NCBI GenBank assembly: GCA_023375785.1
Contig: SZWC01003622.1
Span: forward strand, 108,199-172,198
Length of the DNA: 64,000 bases
Source of the DNA: Penium margaritaceum
Taxonomy: Eukaryota; Streptophyta; Zygnematophyceae; Desmidiales; Peniaceae
Reading direction: 5' to 3'
The stretch's first letter is position 1. Each line of letters begins with the position of its first letter. Both the position numbers and the translations under genes were made by a program. The notes under the pieces are model-generated. The model had not been told where the DNA came from and searched no databases. It saw nothing but the letters and a program-made list of their open reading frames with translations. Of this stretch, positions 1 through 12,729 are shown in pieces.

Positions 1-1107
1 GTCACACTTTGGCACTAGAGCGTCACACTTTGGCACTAGAGCGTCACACTTTGGCACTAGAGCTTCACACTTTGGCACAAGAGCGTCACTCCTTGGAACT
101 AGAGCGTCATGATTTGGCACTATAGTGTTACACTTTGCCACTATATCGTCACAATTTGGCTCTAGAGTTTCATACATTGGCGCTAGGGTGTCACATTTTG
201 GCACTAGAGCGTCACACTTTGGCAATTAGGTGTCGCACTTCGGAACTAGAGCGTCACACTTTGGCACTAGAGCGTCACACTTTGGTAGTAGAGCATCATA
301 CTTTGGCACTAGAGAATCACACTTTGGCACTAGAGATTCACACTTTGGCAGTAGAGCGTCACACTTTGGTACTAGAGTGTCAAACTTTGGCACTAGAGTG
401 TCACACTATGGTACTAGAGATTCAAACTTTGGCACTAGAGCGTCAGAATTTTGCACTACAGCGTCACACTTTGGCACTGGAGCGTCACACTTTGGCACTA
501 GAGCATCACACTTTGGCACTAGAGCTCCACACTTTGGCACTAGAGCGTCATACATTGGCACTACAGCGTCACACTTTGGCACTAGAGCGTCATACTTTGG
601 CACTAGAGCTCCAAACATTGGCATTAGAGCGTCACACTTTGGTACTAGAGTGTCATACTTTGGCACTAGAGCGTCACATGTTTGGCACTAGAGCATCACA
701 ATTTGGCATTAGACCTTCATGCTTTGGCACTAGAACGTCACAGTTTGGCACTAGATCTTCACATGTTGGCACTAGAGCCTCACACTTTGGCACTAGACGG
801 CCACACTTTGGCACTAGAGCGTCACACTTTGGGACTAGAGCATCACACTTTGGCACTAGAGCATCGCACTTCAGCACTAGAGCGTCACACTTTGGCACTA
901 GCGCTTCACACTTTGGCACTAGAGCGTCACATTGTTGCACTAGACCTTCACACTTTGGTACGAGAGCATCACAGTTTGGCACTCGAGCTTCACACTTTGG
1001 CACTAGAGCATCACACGTTGGCACAGGAGAGACAGACTTTCTCACTAGAGCGTCACACTTTGGTAGTAGAGCGTCACACTTGGGCACTAGAGGATCGAAC
1101 TTTGGCT
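1..1107 (+). repeat. Sat21 satellite array, plus orientation
   Basis: Tandem array of a 21-bp monomer whose core reads CACACTTTGGCACTAGAG. Monomers differ by point changes, and the spacing stays close to 21 bp. Because 21 is a multiple of three and the consensus lacks stops in several frames, 7-residue repeats such as HTLALER, HFGTRAS and (other strand) VPKCDAL stay open for long stretches; I do not regard these as genes. A variant series from about 897 to 1105 (GCGCTTC, ACCTTC, then an AGGAGAG monomer, then CTTGGGC) recurs in the other Sat21 blocks. The array runs off the left edge and passes into Sat20A at a shared TTGGC stretch. Confidence 0.97.
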
Positions 1108-4100
1108 CTTGGGCTTGCTCCCGTTGTCTTGGCCTTGCTCCACTTATCTTGTCCTGCTCCAGTTGTCTCTGGCTTGGTCTACTTGTCCTGGGCTTGCTCT
1201 AGTTGTATTGGGCTTGCTCTAGTTGTATTGGCCTTGCTCCAGTTGTCTTGGACTTGCTCCAGTTGTCTTGGCCTTGCTCCAGTTGTCTTGGACTTGCTCC
1301 AGTTGTCTTGGCCTTGCTCCAGTTGACTTGGCCTTGCTCCAATTGTCTTGGCCTTGCTCCAGTTTTCTTGGGCGTGCTCCAATTTTCTTGGCCTTGCTCC
1401 TGTTGTCTTGGGTTTGCTCCACTTGTACTGGCCTTGCTCCAGTTTTCTTGGGCTTGCTCCAGTTGTCTTCGGATTGCTGTAGTTGTCTTGGCCTTGCTGT
1501 AGTTGTCTTGGACTTGCTCAAGTTGTCTTGGGCTTGTTTTAGTTCTCTTGGGCTTGCTCCAGTTGTCTTGGCCTTTCTCGAGTTGTACTGGACTTGCTCC
1601 AATTGTCTTGTGCTTGCTCCAGTTGTCTTGGGCCTTCCCCAGCTGTCTTGGCCTTGTTCCAGTCGTCTTGGCCTTGCTCCATTTGTCTTGGGCTTGCAAC
1701 ACGTGTCTGTGGCTTGCTCCAGTTGTTTAGGTCTTGCTCGAGTTTGTTTGGACTTGCTTCAGTAGTCTTGGCCTTGCTCCATTTGTCTTATGCTTGCTCC
1801 AGTTGTCTTGGGCTTGCCCTAGTTATCTTGACTTGATCCAGTTGTATTGGGCTTGCTCTAGTTGTCTTGGCCTTGCTCCAGCCATCTTGGCCTTCTCCAG
1901 TTGTCTTGGGCTTGGTCCACTTGTCATGGGCTTGCTCTTGTTGTATTGGGCTTGCTCCAGTTGTCTTGGCCTTGCTCCAGTTGTCTTGGCCTTGTTCCAA
2001 TTGTCTTGGCCTCGCTCCAGGTTTCTTGGAATTGCTCTAGTTGTTTTGGCCTTGATCCAGTTGTTTTGGGCTTACTCCAGGTGTCTTGGGCTTGCTCCAG
2101 TTCTCTTCGACTTGCTCCAGTTTTATTGGGCTTGCTCCAGTTCTATTGGCCTTGCTCCAGTTGAATTGGGCTTACTCCAGCTATATTGGTTTGCTCCAGT
2201 TGTTGTGGCCTTCCTCCAGCTGTTTTGGGCTTGCTCCATGTGTCTTGGGCTTGCTCAAGTTGTCTTGGCCTTGCTCCGGTTTTCTTGGGCTTGCTCTAGT
2301 TGGCTTGTGCTTTCTCCAGTTGTTTTGGGCTTGCTCCAATTGTCTTGGCCTTGCTCCAGTTGTCTTGTCCTGCTCCAGTTGTCTTGGGCTTGGTCCACAT
2401 GTCATGGGCTTGCTGTAGTTGTATTGGGCTTGCTCCAGTCGTCTTGGCCTTGCTCCAGTTGTCTTGGACTTGCTCCAGTTGTCTTGGCCTTGCTCCAGTT
2501 GTTTTGGGCTTGCTCCAGTTGTCTTGGCCTTGCTCCAGTTGTCTTGGCCTTGCTCTAGTTGTCTTGGGCTTGGTCCACTTGTCTTGGGCTTGCTCCATGT
2601 CTCTTGGGCTTGCTCCAGTTGTCTTGGGCTTGCACTAGTTGTTTTGGGCTTGCTCCAGTTGTCTTAGCCTTGCTCCAGTTATATCAGGCTTGCTCCAGTT
2701 GTCATGGGATAACTCCACTGGTATTGGCCTTGATCCAGTTCTCTTTGGTTTGCTTTAGTTGTCTTTGGCTTACTCCAGTTGTCTTAGCCTTGCTCAAGCT
2801 TTCCTGGACTTGCTCCAGTTGTCTTGGGCTTGTTCCAGTTGTTTTAGGCTTGTTCCAGGTGTCTTGGCCTTGCTCCAGTTGTCTGGACTTGCTCCAGTTG
2901 TTGTGGGATTGCTCCAGGTGTCTTGGGCCTGCTCCAGTTCTCCTGGACTTGCTGCAGTTCTCTTGGCCTTAGTCCAGTTGCATTGGGTTTGCTCCAACTG
3001 TATTGGCCTTGCTCCAGTTGTCTTGGACTTCCTCCAGTTGTTTTGGGCTTGCTCCATGTGTCTTGGACTTGCTCCAGTTGTCTTGGCCTTGTTCCGGTTT
3101 TCTTGGGCTTGCCCCAGTTGTTTTGGGCTTGCTCCAGTTGTATTGGGCTTGCTCCAGTTGTCTTGGCCTTGCTCCACTTGTCTTGGCCTTCTCCTGTTAT
3201 CTTGGACTTGGTCCACTTGTCCTGGGCTTGCTATAGTTGTATTGGGCTTGCTCCTGTGGTCTTGGCCTTGCTACAGTTGTATTGGACTTGCTCCAGTTGT
3301 TTTGGCCTTGCTCCAGTTGTCGTGGGCTTTATCCAGCTGTCTTGGGCTTGGTCCAGTTTTCTTGTCCTTGCTCCAATTATCTTTGCCTTCTTCAATTGTC
3401 TCAGCCCTGCTCTAGTTGTTTTGGGCTTGCTCCAGGTGTCCTGGGCTTGCCCCAATGGGCTTGGGCTTGCTCCAGAGGTTTTGGGCTTGCTCCAGTTGTC
3501 TTCTCATTGCTCTAGTTGTCTTGGGCTTGCTCTATCTGGCTTGGCATTGCTCCAGTTATATTGGCCTTGCTCCAGTTCTCTTAGCCATGCTCCAGTTGTC
3601 CTGGCCTTGCTCCATTTGTTTTGGCTTACCTCCACTTGTCTTGGGATTGCTACAGTTGTATTGGGCTTGCTCATGTTGTATTGGCCTTGATCCAGTTGTC
3701 TTGGCCTTGCTCGAGTTGTCTTTGGCATGCTCCAGTTGTCTTTGGCTTCCTCCATGTTTTTTTGGCCTTTCTCCAGTTGTCTTGGCCTTGCTCCAGTTGT
3801 CTTGGGCTTGCTCCTGTTGTTGTAGGCTTGTTAGAGTTGTCTTGGCCTTTCTCCAGCTGTCTTGGGCTTGCTCCTGCTGTCTTGGCCTTGCTCTTGTTGT
3901 CTTGGGCTTGCTCCAGTTGTCTTGGCCTTGCTCCAATTGTCTTGGCCTTGCTCCAGTTGTCTTGGGTTCGCTCCAGTTGTTTTGGCATTGCTCCAGTTGT
4001 CTTGGCCTTGCTCCAGTTGTCTTGGACCTGCTCCAGTTGTCTTGAGCTTGCTCCAGTTGTCCTGGGCTTGCTCCTGTTTTCTTGGCCTGGCTCCGGTTTT

Positions 4101-4247
4101 CTTGGCCTGGCTCTAGTTGTATTGGCCTTGATCCTGTTGTCTTGGGCCTGCTCCAGTTGTCGTGGGCTTGCTCCGGTTGTCTTGGCCTTGCTCCAGTTGT
4201 CTTGGCCTTAGTCCAGTTTTATTTGGCTTGCCCTAGTTGTATTGGCC
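1108..4247 (+). repeat. Sat20A satellite array, plus orientation
   Basis: Tandem array of the 20-bp monomer TTGTCTTGGCCTTGCTCCAG, roughly 157 copies with frequent GGCC/GGGC alternation. It translates as a 20-residue repeat (for example LAPVVLALLQLSWPCSSCLG) in more than one frame, which follows from the period. A marker monomer containing GGTCCAC appears near 1912, 2390, 2570 and 3210 (GGTCTAC near 1172), at distances close to multiples of 20, hinting at higher-order structure. The array ends at an orientation flip near 4250. Confidence 0.97.
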
Positions 4248-4260
4248 ACGACAGATGGGG
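4246..4260. other. Satellite inversion junction (head-to-head flip)
   Basis: Sat20A reads in plus orientation up to about 4247 and in reverse complement from about 4261. Only a short non-monomer stretch (ACGACAGATGGGG) lies between them. The family order is mirrored outward on both sides (Sat20A then Sat21), so this is the centre of a very large imperfect inverted repeat. It could be a real inversion breakpoint or an assembly join; the sequence alone does not decide. Confidence 0.85.
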
Positions 4261-7200
4261 CAAGCCCAAGACAAGTGGACCCATTCCAAGACAACTAGAG
4301 CAAGGCCAAGATGACAAGAGCAAGGCAACGACAACTAGGGCAAGCTAACGACAAGTGAATCAAGCCCAAGACATATGGAGCAAGTCCAAGAAAAATGGAG
4401 CAAGGCCAATACAACTGGAGCAAGCCCAAGACAACAGGATCAAGCCCAAGACAACTGGAGCAAGGCCAAGACAACCTGAGCAATCCTAAGACAACTGGGG
4501 CAAGCCCAATACAACAGGAGGAACCCTAAGACAAGTGGAGCAAGGCCAATACCACTGTAGCAAGCCCAAGACAACTGAAGCAAGCCCAAGACAACTGAAG
4601 CAAGCCCAATAGAACTAAAACAAGCCCAGGACAACTGGAGCAAGTCCAAGACAACTGCAGCAAGGCCAAGACAACTAGAGCAAGCCGAAGACAACTGGAG
4701 CAAGCCCAAGACAACTGGAGCAAGGCCAGGACAACTGGAGCAAACCCAAGACAAGAGGAGCAAGGCCAAGACAGTTGGAGCATGCCGAAGAAAATCGGAG
4801 CAAGCCCAAGACAACTAGCGCAAGGCCAGGACCACTAGAGCAAGGCCTAGACAACTAGAACAAGGCCAAGACAACTAGAGCAAGGCAAAGACAGGTGGAG
4901 CAAGCCCTCGACAGCTGGAGCAAACCCTATATAGCTGGAACAATGCCATGACTGGAGCAAGCCCAAGACATCTAGAGCAAGCCCAAAGGCAACTGGGGCA
5001 AGCCAAACACAACTTGAAGAAGGCTTAGACAACTGGATCAATGCCGAGACAACTAGAGCAAGCCCAAGACAGCTGGAGAAAGCCCAGAAAAACTATAGCA
5101 AGACCAAGACAACTGGAGCAAGCCCACAGCATCCGGAGCAAGCTCAAAACATCTAGAGGAAGCCCAAGACAACTAGAGCAAGGCCAAGACAACTGGAGCA
5201 AGGCCGACAAAACTTGGAGCAAGCCCAAAACAACTGGAGCAGGCAAAAGACAACTGGAGTAAGGCCAAGACAGCTGGATCAAAGCCAAGAAAACTAGAGC
5301 AAGTCCAAGACAACTTAAGCAGACCCAAGACAACTGGAGCTAGGCGAAGACAACTAGAGCAAGGCTAGGATAACTGGAGAATGACCAAAACAACTGGAGC
5401 AAAGCCAAGACACCTTGGGCAATGCCAAGACAACTAGAGCAAGCCCAAGACAACTAGAGCTAGGCCAACACAACTGGAGCGAGCCCAAGATAATTGGAGC
5501 AAGTGCAAAACAACTGGGGCAAGCCCATGACACTTGGAGAAAGCCCAAAACAACTATAGCAAGGCCGAGACAACTAGAGCAAGGCCAAGAAAACTGGAGC
5601 AATCCTAAGACAACTGGAGTAAGCCCAAGAAAACTGGAACAAGTCCAAGACAAGTGGAGCAAGGCCAAGACAACTGGAGCAAGCCCAAGACAACTAGAGC
5701 AAGCCAAAAAAAACTGGAGCAAAGCCAAGACAACTAGAGCAAGGCCAATGCAACTGGATCAAGCCCAAAAGAACTAGAGCAAGCCCAAGACAACCGGAGC
5801 CGGCAAAATTCAACTGGAGCAGGGCCAAGACATCTGGAGAAAGCCAATACAACCGGAGCTTTCCCAAGACAACTGGAGCAGGCCCAAAAGAACTGAAGCA
5901 AGCCCAAGACAACTGGGACAAGCCGAAGACAACTGGATCATGTCCATGACAACTGGAGCAAGGCCAATACAGCTGGAGCAATTCCAAGAAACCTGGAGGA
6001 AGCCCAAGACAGCTGGAGCAACCCCAATAAAACTGGAGCAAGGCCAAGACAACTGGAGCAAGACCAAGACAACAGGAGAAAGCCAAAGACAACTGGAGCA
6101 AGCCCAAGACAACTGGAGCTAGGCCAAGACAACTGGAGCAAGCCCAAGTTAATGGGAGCAAGCCCAAGACAACTGGAACCAGTCCAAGACAGCTCGATCA
6201 AGGCTAAGACAACTGGAGCAAGCCAAAGACAACTGGAGCAAGCCAACGATAACTGGAGCAAGGCCAAGACAACGGGAGAAAGCCCAAGACAACTGGAACA
6301 AGCCTGATAAATCTGGAGCAAATCCAAGGCAATTGGAGGAACCCCCAGACAACTGTAGCAAGTACGAGATAAATGGAGCAAGCCCGAGACAACCGGAGCA
6401 AACCCGATACAAGTGGACCAAGCCCAAGACAACTGGAGCAAGGCCAAGACAATAAGAGCATGGCCAGGAGAACTGGAGCAAGCCCATGAAAACTGAAGCA
6501 TGCCCAAGATATCTGGAACAAGTCCAATACAACTGGAGGAAGGCCAGTTCAAGTGGAGCAAACCCAAGACAACCGGAGCAAACCCGAGACAACCGGAGCA
6601 AGGTCACTACAACTGGAGGAAGCCCAAGCTTATTGGAGAAAGCCCAAGACAACTGTAGCAAGCCCAAGACAACTGGAGCAAGGCCAAGACAGCTGGAGCA
6701 AGCCCAAGACAATAGGAGCAAGGCTAGGACAACTGGAGCAAGCCCAAGACAACTGGAGCAAGTCAAGATAACTAGGGCAAGCCCAAGAAAACTGGAGCAA
6801 GCCTAAGACAAATGGAGCAAGGCCAAGACAACTGGAGCAAGCCCAAAACAATTGGAGCAAGCCCTGAACAACTGGAGCAAGCCACAGACACCTGTTGCAA
6901 GCCCAAGACAAAAGGAGCAAGGCCAAGATGACTGGAACAAGGCCAAGACAGCTGGAGCAAGCCCAAGACAACTGGAGCAAGCACAAGACAACTGGAGCAA
7001 GTCCAATACAACTGGAGCAAGGCCAAGACAACTGGAGCAAGCCCAAGAGAACCAAAACAAGCCCAAGACAACTGGAGCATGTCCAAGACAACTGTAGCAA
7101 GGCCAAGACAACTAGAGCAAGCCCAAGATAACTGGAGCAAGCCCAAGACAACTGGAGCAAGGCCAGTACAAGTGGAGCAAACCCAAGACAACAGGAGCAA

Positions 7201-10200
7201 GGCCAAGACAATTGTAGCACAACCAAGAAAACTGGAGCAAGCCCAAGACAACTAGCGCAAGGCCAAGACAACTAGAGCAAGGCCAAGACATCTGGAGCAA
7301 GGCCAAGACAACTAGAGCAAGGAAAAGACAGGTGGAGCAATCTCTAGACAGCTGGAGCAAGCCCTAGATAGCTGGAACAATGCCATGACAACTGGAGCAA
7401 GCCAGGTACAACTAGAGCAAGCCCAAAGGCAACTGGGGCAAGCAAAACACAACTTGAAGAAGGCTTAGACAACTGGATCAATGCCGAGACAACTAGAGCA
7501 AGCCCAAGACAGCTGGATCAAGCCCGAAAAAACTAGAGCAAGCCCGAGACAACTGGAGCAAGCCCAGAGCACCTGGAGCAAGCTCAAACTATCTAGAGGA
7601 AGCCCAAGACAATTGGAGCAAGGCCAAGACAACTGGAGCAAGGCCGACAAAACTTGGAGAAAGCCCAAAACAACTGGAGCAGGCGAAAGACAACTGGAGC
7701 AAGGCCAAGACAGCTGGATCAAATCCAAGACAACGATAGCAAGTCCAAGACAACAGAAGCAGACCCAAGACAACTGGAGGTAGGCGAAGACAACTGGAGC
7801 AAGGCTAGGATAACTGGAGTGTGGCCAAAACAACTAGAGCAAGGCCAAGACACCTTGGGAAATGCCAATACAGCTGGAGAAATCCCAAGACAAGTGGAGC
7901 TAGGCCAACACAACTGGAGCGAGCCCAAGATAATTGGAACGAGTGCAGAACAACTGGGGCAAGCCCATGACACCTGGAGCAAGCCTGAAACAACTGTAGC
8001 AAGGCCGAGACAACTGGAGCAAGGTCAAGACAACTGGAGCAATCCTAAGACAACTGGAGCAAGCCCAAGAAAACTGGAGCAAGTCCAAGACAACTGGAGC
8101 AAGGCCAAGACAACTGGAGCAAGCCCAAGACAACTAGAGCAAGCCAAAAACAACTGGAGCAAAGCCAAGACAAGTAGAGCAAGGCCAAGAGAACTGGATC
8201 AAGCCCAACAGAACTAGAGCAAGCCCAAGACAACTGGAGCCGGCCAAAGTGAACTGGAGGAGGGCCAAGACAGCTGGAGAAAGCCAAGACAACTGGAGCT
8301 TTCCCAAGATAACTGTAGCAGGCCCAAGAGAACTGAAGCAAGCCCAAGACAACTGGGACAAGCCGAAGACAACTGGAGCATGCCCATGACAACTGGAGCA
8401 AGGTCAAGACAGCTGGAGTAATTCCAAGAAACCTGGAGCAAGCCCAAGACAGCTGGAGCAAGCCCAATAAAACTGGAGCAAGGCCAAGACAACTGGAGCA
8501 AGACCAAGACAACTGGAGAATGCCCAAGACAACTGGAGCAAGCCCAATACAACTGGAGCTAGGCCAAGACAACTGGAGCAAGCTCAAGTTAACGGGAGGA
8601 AGCCCAAGACAACTGGAACCAGTCCAAGAGAGCTTGATCAAGGCTAAGACAACTGGAGCAAGCCAAAGACAATTGGGGCAAGCCAAAGATAACTAGAGCA
8701 AGGCCAAGACAAATGGAAAAAGCCCCAGACAACTGGAGCAAGCCTGATAAATCTGGAGCAAGTCCAGGGCAATTGGAGAAACCCTAACCCCGAAGACAAC
8801 TGGAGCAACTACGAGACAACGGGAGCACGCCCGAGACAACCGGAGCAAACCTGATACAAGTGGACCAAGCCCAAAACATCTGGAGCAAGGCCAAGACACA
8901 AGAGCATGGCCAGGAGAACTGGATCAAGCCCATGAAAGCTGTAGCAAGTCCAAGACATCTGGAGCAAGTCCAATACAACTGGAGCAAGGCCAATACAAGT
9001 GGAGCAAACTCAAGACAACCGCAGCAAACCCGAGACAACCGGAGCAAGGTCACTACAACTCGAGGAAGCCCAAGCTTACTCGAGCAAGCCCAAGACAACC
9101 GGAGCAAGCCCAAGACAACAAGAGAAAGCCCAAGGCAAATGAAGCAAGCCCAAGACAACTGGAGTAAGGCCAAGACAGCTGGAGCAAGCCCAAGAGAATT
9201 GGAGCAAGGCCAGGACAACTGGAGCAAGCCCAAAACAACTGGAGCAAGTCAAGATAATTAGGGCAAGCCCAAGACAACTGGAGCAAGCCTATGAAAATTG
9301 GAGCAAGGCCAAGACAACTGGAGCAAGCCCAAAACAACTGCAGCAAGCTCTAAACAACTGGAGCAAGCCACAGACACCTGTTGCAAGCCCAAAACAAATG
9401 GAGCAAGGCCAAGACGACTGGAACAAGGCCAATACAGCTGGAGCAAGCCCAAGATAACTGGAGCAAGCACAAGACAACTGGAGCAAGTCCAATACAACTG
9501 GAGCAAGGCCAAGACAACTGGAGCAAGCCCAAGATAACTGGAGCAAGTCCAAGACTACTATAGCAATGCCCAGACAACTGGAGCAAGGCCACGAAAACTG
9601 GAGCAAGACCTAGACAACTGGAGCAAGCCCTAGACAACCGGAGCAGGCCAAATACAACTCAAGAAGGACTAAGACAATTGGAGCACAGCCAAGACAACTG
9701 GAGCAAGCCCAAGACAACTGGAGCAAGCCCAAGACAAGTGGAGCAAGCACACGAAAACTGGAGTAAGGCCAAGAGAACTGGAGCAATCCCAAGACACCTG
9801 GAGCAAGCCCAAGAGAACTGGAGCAAAGCCAATACAACTGAAGCAATGCCAAGGAAACTGTAGCAAACCCAATAAAAATGGAGCAAGCCCAAGACAACTA
9901 GATGAATTCCAAGACAGCTGGAGCAAGGCTAAGACAACTGGAGCAAGCCAAACACACCTGGAGCAAGCCAAAGACAACTGGAGCAAGCCCAATACAACTG
10001 GAGCAAGCCCAAGACAACTGGAGCATGCCAAAGACACCTGGATTAAGGCCAAGACAACTGGAGCAAGGCCAAGACAGTTGGAGTAAGACCAAAACAACTG
10101 GAGCAGGCACAAGACAATTAGAGCACGGCCAAGACAAATAGAGCAAGGCCAATAGAAATCGAGCAATGCCAAGATACCTAGAGCTAAACCAAGACAACTG

Positions 10201-12729
10201 GAGCAAGCGCAAGACAACTGGATCAAGGCCAAGACAAATATAGCAAGCCCAAGACAACTTAAGCAAGCCCAGGACAACTAGGGCAAGTCCAAGACAACTG
10301 GAGCAGGCCTGATACAACTGGAGCAAGACCAAGAGAACTGGAGTCAGCCCAATACAACTGGAGCAAGCCCAAGAAAAGTGGAGCCAGCCGAAGACAATCG
10401 GAGAAAGCCCAATACAAGCGGACCAAGCCCAAGACAACTGGAGCAATGCCAAGACAACAAGAGCATGGCCAAGAAAACTGGAGCAAGCCGAACACAACTG
10501 AAGCAAGCTGAAGACATCTGGAGCAAGTCCAAGACAACTGGAGCAGGGCCAATATAACTGGAGCAAGCCCAAGGCAACGGGAGCAAGCTCAAGAGAGCTG
10601 GAGAAAAGACAATACAACTGGAGCAAGCCCAAGACAACTGGGGCAAGCCCAAGGCAACTGGAGCAAGGCCAAGACAACTGAAGCAAGGCCTACACAACTG
10701 GAGCAAGCCCAAGACCTCTGGAGCAAACCCAAGACAAATGGGGCAAGCACAAGATGACTGGAGCAAGCCTAAGACAACTGGGGCAAGGCCAAGACAACTG
10801 GAGCAAGCCCAAGACAACTGGAGCAAGCCATAGAAAACTAGAGCAATCCCAAGACATTTGGAGCAAGCCCACGACACCTGAGCAAGCCCAAGTCACATGG
10901 AGCAAGCCCAAAACAACTTGAGCAGGGCCAAGACAATGAGAGCAAGGCCACGAAACCTGGAGCAATCCCAAGACAACTGGAGCAAACCCAAGGCAACTTG
11001 AGCAAGTCCACGACAACTGGAGCAAGGCCAAGACACCTGGAGCAAGCCCAAGGCAACTGGAGGAAGCACAATGCAACTAGAGCAAGCCCAAAAACAACTT
11101 GAGCAAGGCCAAGACAAGTGGAGCATGGCCCAGAAGACTGGAGCAAAACCAAGACAACGGGAGCAAGCACTAGACAACAGGAGCAGGCCAAAGACAACTG
11201 GAGCAAGGAAAAGACAACTGGAGCAAAGCCAAGACAACTGGAGCAAGCCCTAGACAACTGGAGCAAGCCCAACACATATAGAGTAAGGACAATATAACTG
11301 GAGCAAGGCCAAGACAACTATAGCAATGCCAAGATAGCTGGAGCAAGCCCAAGACAACTCGAGTAAGGCCAAGACAACTGGAGAAAGCCCAAAAAATTAG
11401 AGCAGGCCCATGACAACTGGATCAAGGCAAAGACAACTGGAGCAAGGCCAAGACAACTGGAGCAAGGCCAAGACAACTGGAGCAAGGCCAAGACAGCTGG
11501 AACAAGCCTAATATAAACGGAGCAAGGCCAAGACAACTGGAGAGAGCCCATGTCAACCGGAGCAAGCCCAAGACAACTTGGACAAGCCCAAGACAACTGG
11601 AGCAAGCCTAAGATAATTGGAGTCAGGCAAATACAGCTAGAGCAATCCCAACACAACTGGATGAAGCCCAAGACAACGGGAGCAAGCCCAAGAGAACTGG
11701 AGCAAGACCAATACAACTATAGCAAGCCCAAGACACATGGAGCAAGTCCAAAACAACTAGAGCATGGCCCATGCAACTGGAGCAAGCGCAGGCAACTGGA
11801 GCAATCCCAAGAAAACAGGAACAAGCTGATGACGACTAGAGCAAGTCCAAGACAACTGGAGCAAGCCCAAGACAACTGGAGCAAGCCCAGGACAACTGGA
11901 GCAAGCCCAAGACAACTGGAGCAAGGCCAAGACAACTGGAGCAAGGCCAGGAAAACGTGAGCAAGCCCACGACAACTGGAGCGAGCACAAGACCACTGAA
12001 GCAATGCCAATATAACTGGAGCAAGGCCAAGACAACTGGAGCAAGCCCAAGACAACTGGAACAAGCCCAGGACAACTAGAGCAGTCCCAAGACACCTGGA
12101 GCAAGGCCAATACAACTGGAGCAAGCCCAAGACAACTGGAGCAAGGCCAAGACAACTGGAGCAAGTCCAAGACAACTGGAGCAAGTCCAAGTCAAGTGGA
12201 GCAAGCCAATACACATGGAGCAAGCCAAGACAACTGGAGCAAGCCCAAGACAACTGGAGCAAGGCCAAGACAACTGGAGCAAGTCCACGACAAGTGGAGC
12301 AAGGCCAAGAAAACTGGAGCAAGGCCAAGACAATTGGAGCAAGGCCAACTCAACTGGAGCAAGCCCAAGAGAACTGGAGCAAGGCAAAGACAACTGGAGC
12401 AAGTACAAGACAACTGGAGCAAGCCCAATATCTGTGGAGCAAGCCCAAAATAATTGAAGCAAACCAAAGAAAACTGGAGCAAGTCCAAGACAACTACAGC
12501 AAGTCCAAGACAACTGGAGCAAGCCCAAGACAACTGGAGCAAGTCCAAGAGAACGGAAGCAAGGTGTGTACAACTGGAGCAAGCCCACGTCAACTGGAGC
12601 AAGCACAATGCAACTGGAGCAAGGCCAACACACCTGGAGCAAGCCCAAGGAAATTCCAACAAGTACAAGACAACTAGAGCAAGGCCAAGACAATAAGAAC
12701 AAGCCAAAGACAACTGGAGCAAGGCCAAG
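4261..12729 (-). repeat. Sat20A satellite array, reverse orientation
   Basis: The longest Sat20A block, about 8.5 kb, read on the minus strand. It contains two tandem copies of a long higher-order unit. The landmark CAATGCCATG occurs at about 4941 and 7378 (2437 bp apart), and the landmark AAGCTT at about 6626 and 9072 (2446 bp apart). Monomer variants around these landmarks are shared in the same order, for example the segment with GGCAACTGGGGCAAGC. No gene is evident. At the right end it passes into Sat21 through GGCCAAGTGCCAAG, again at shared sequence. Confidence 0.97.

Noticed and set aside
1223-4211. Hydrophobic 20-residue repeats (LAPVVLALLQLSWPCSSCLG type) that look like membrane or antifreeze-like proteins
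   Set aside because: The 20-bp period gives the same 20-residue cycle in all three frames of one strand, and the reverse complement is open as well. This is repeat-derived, not a gene.
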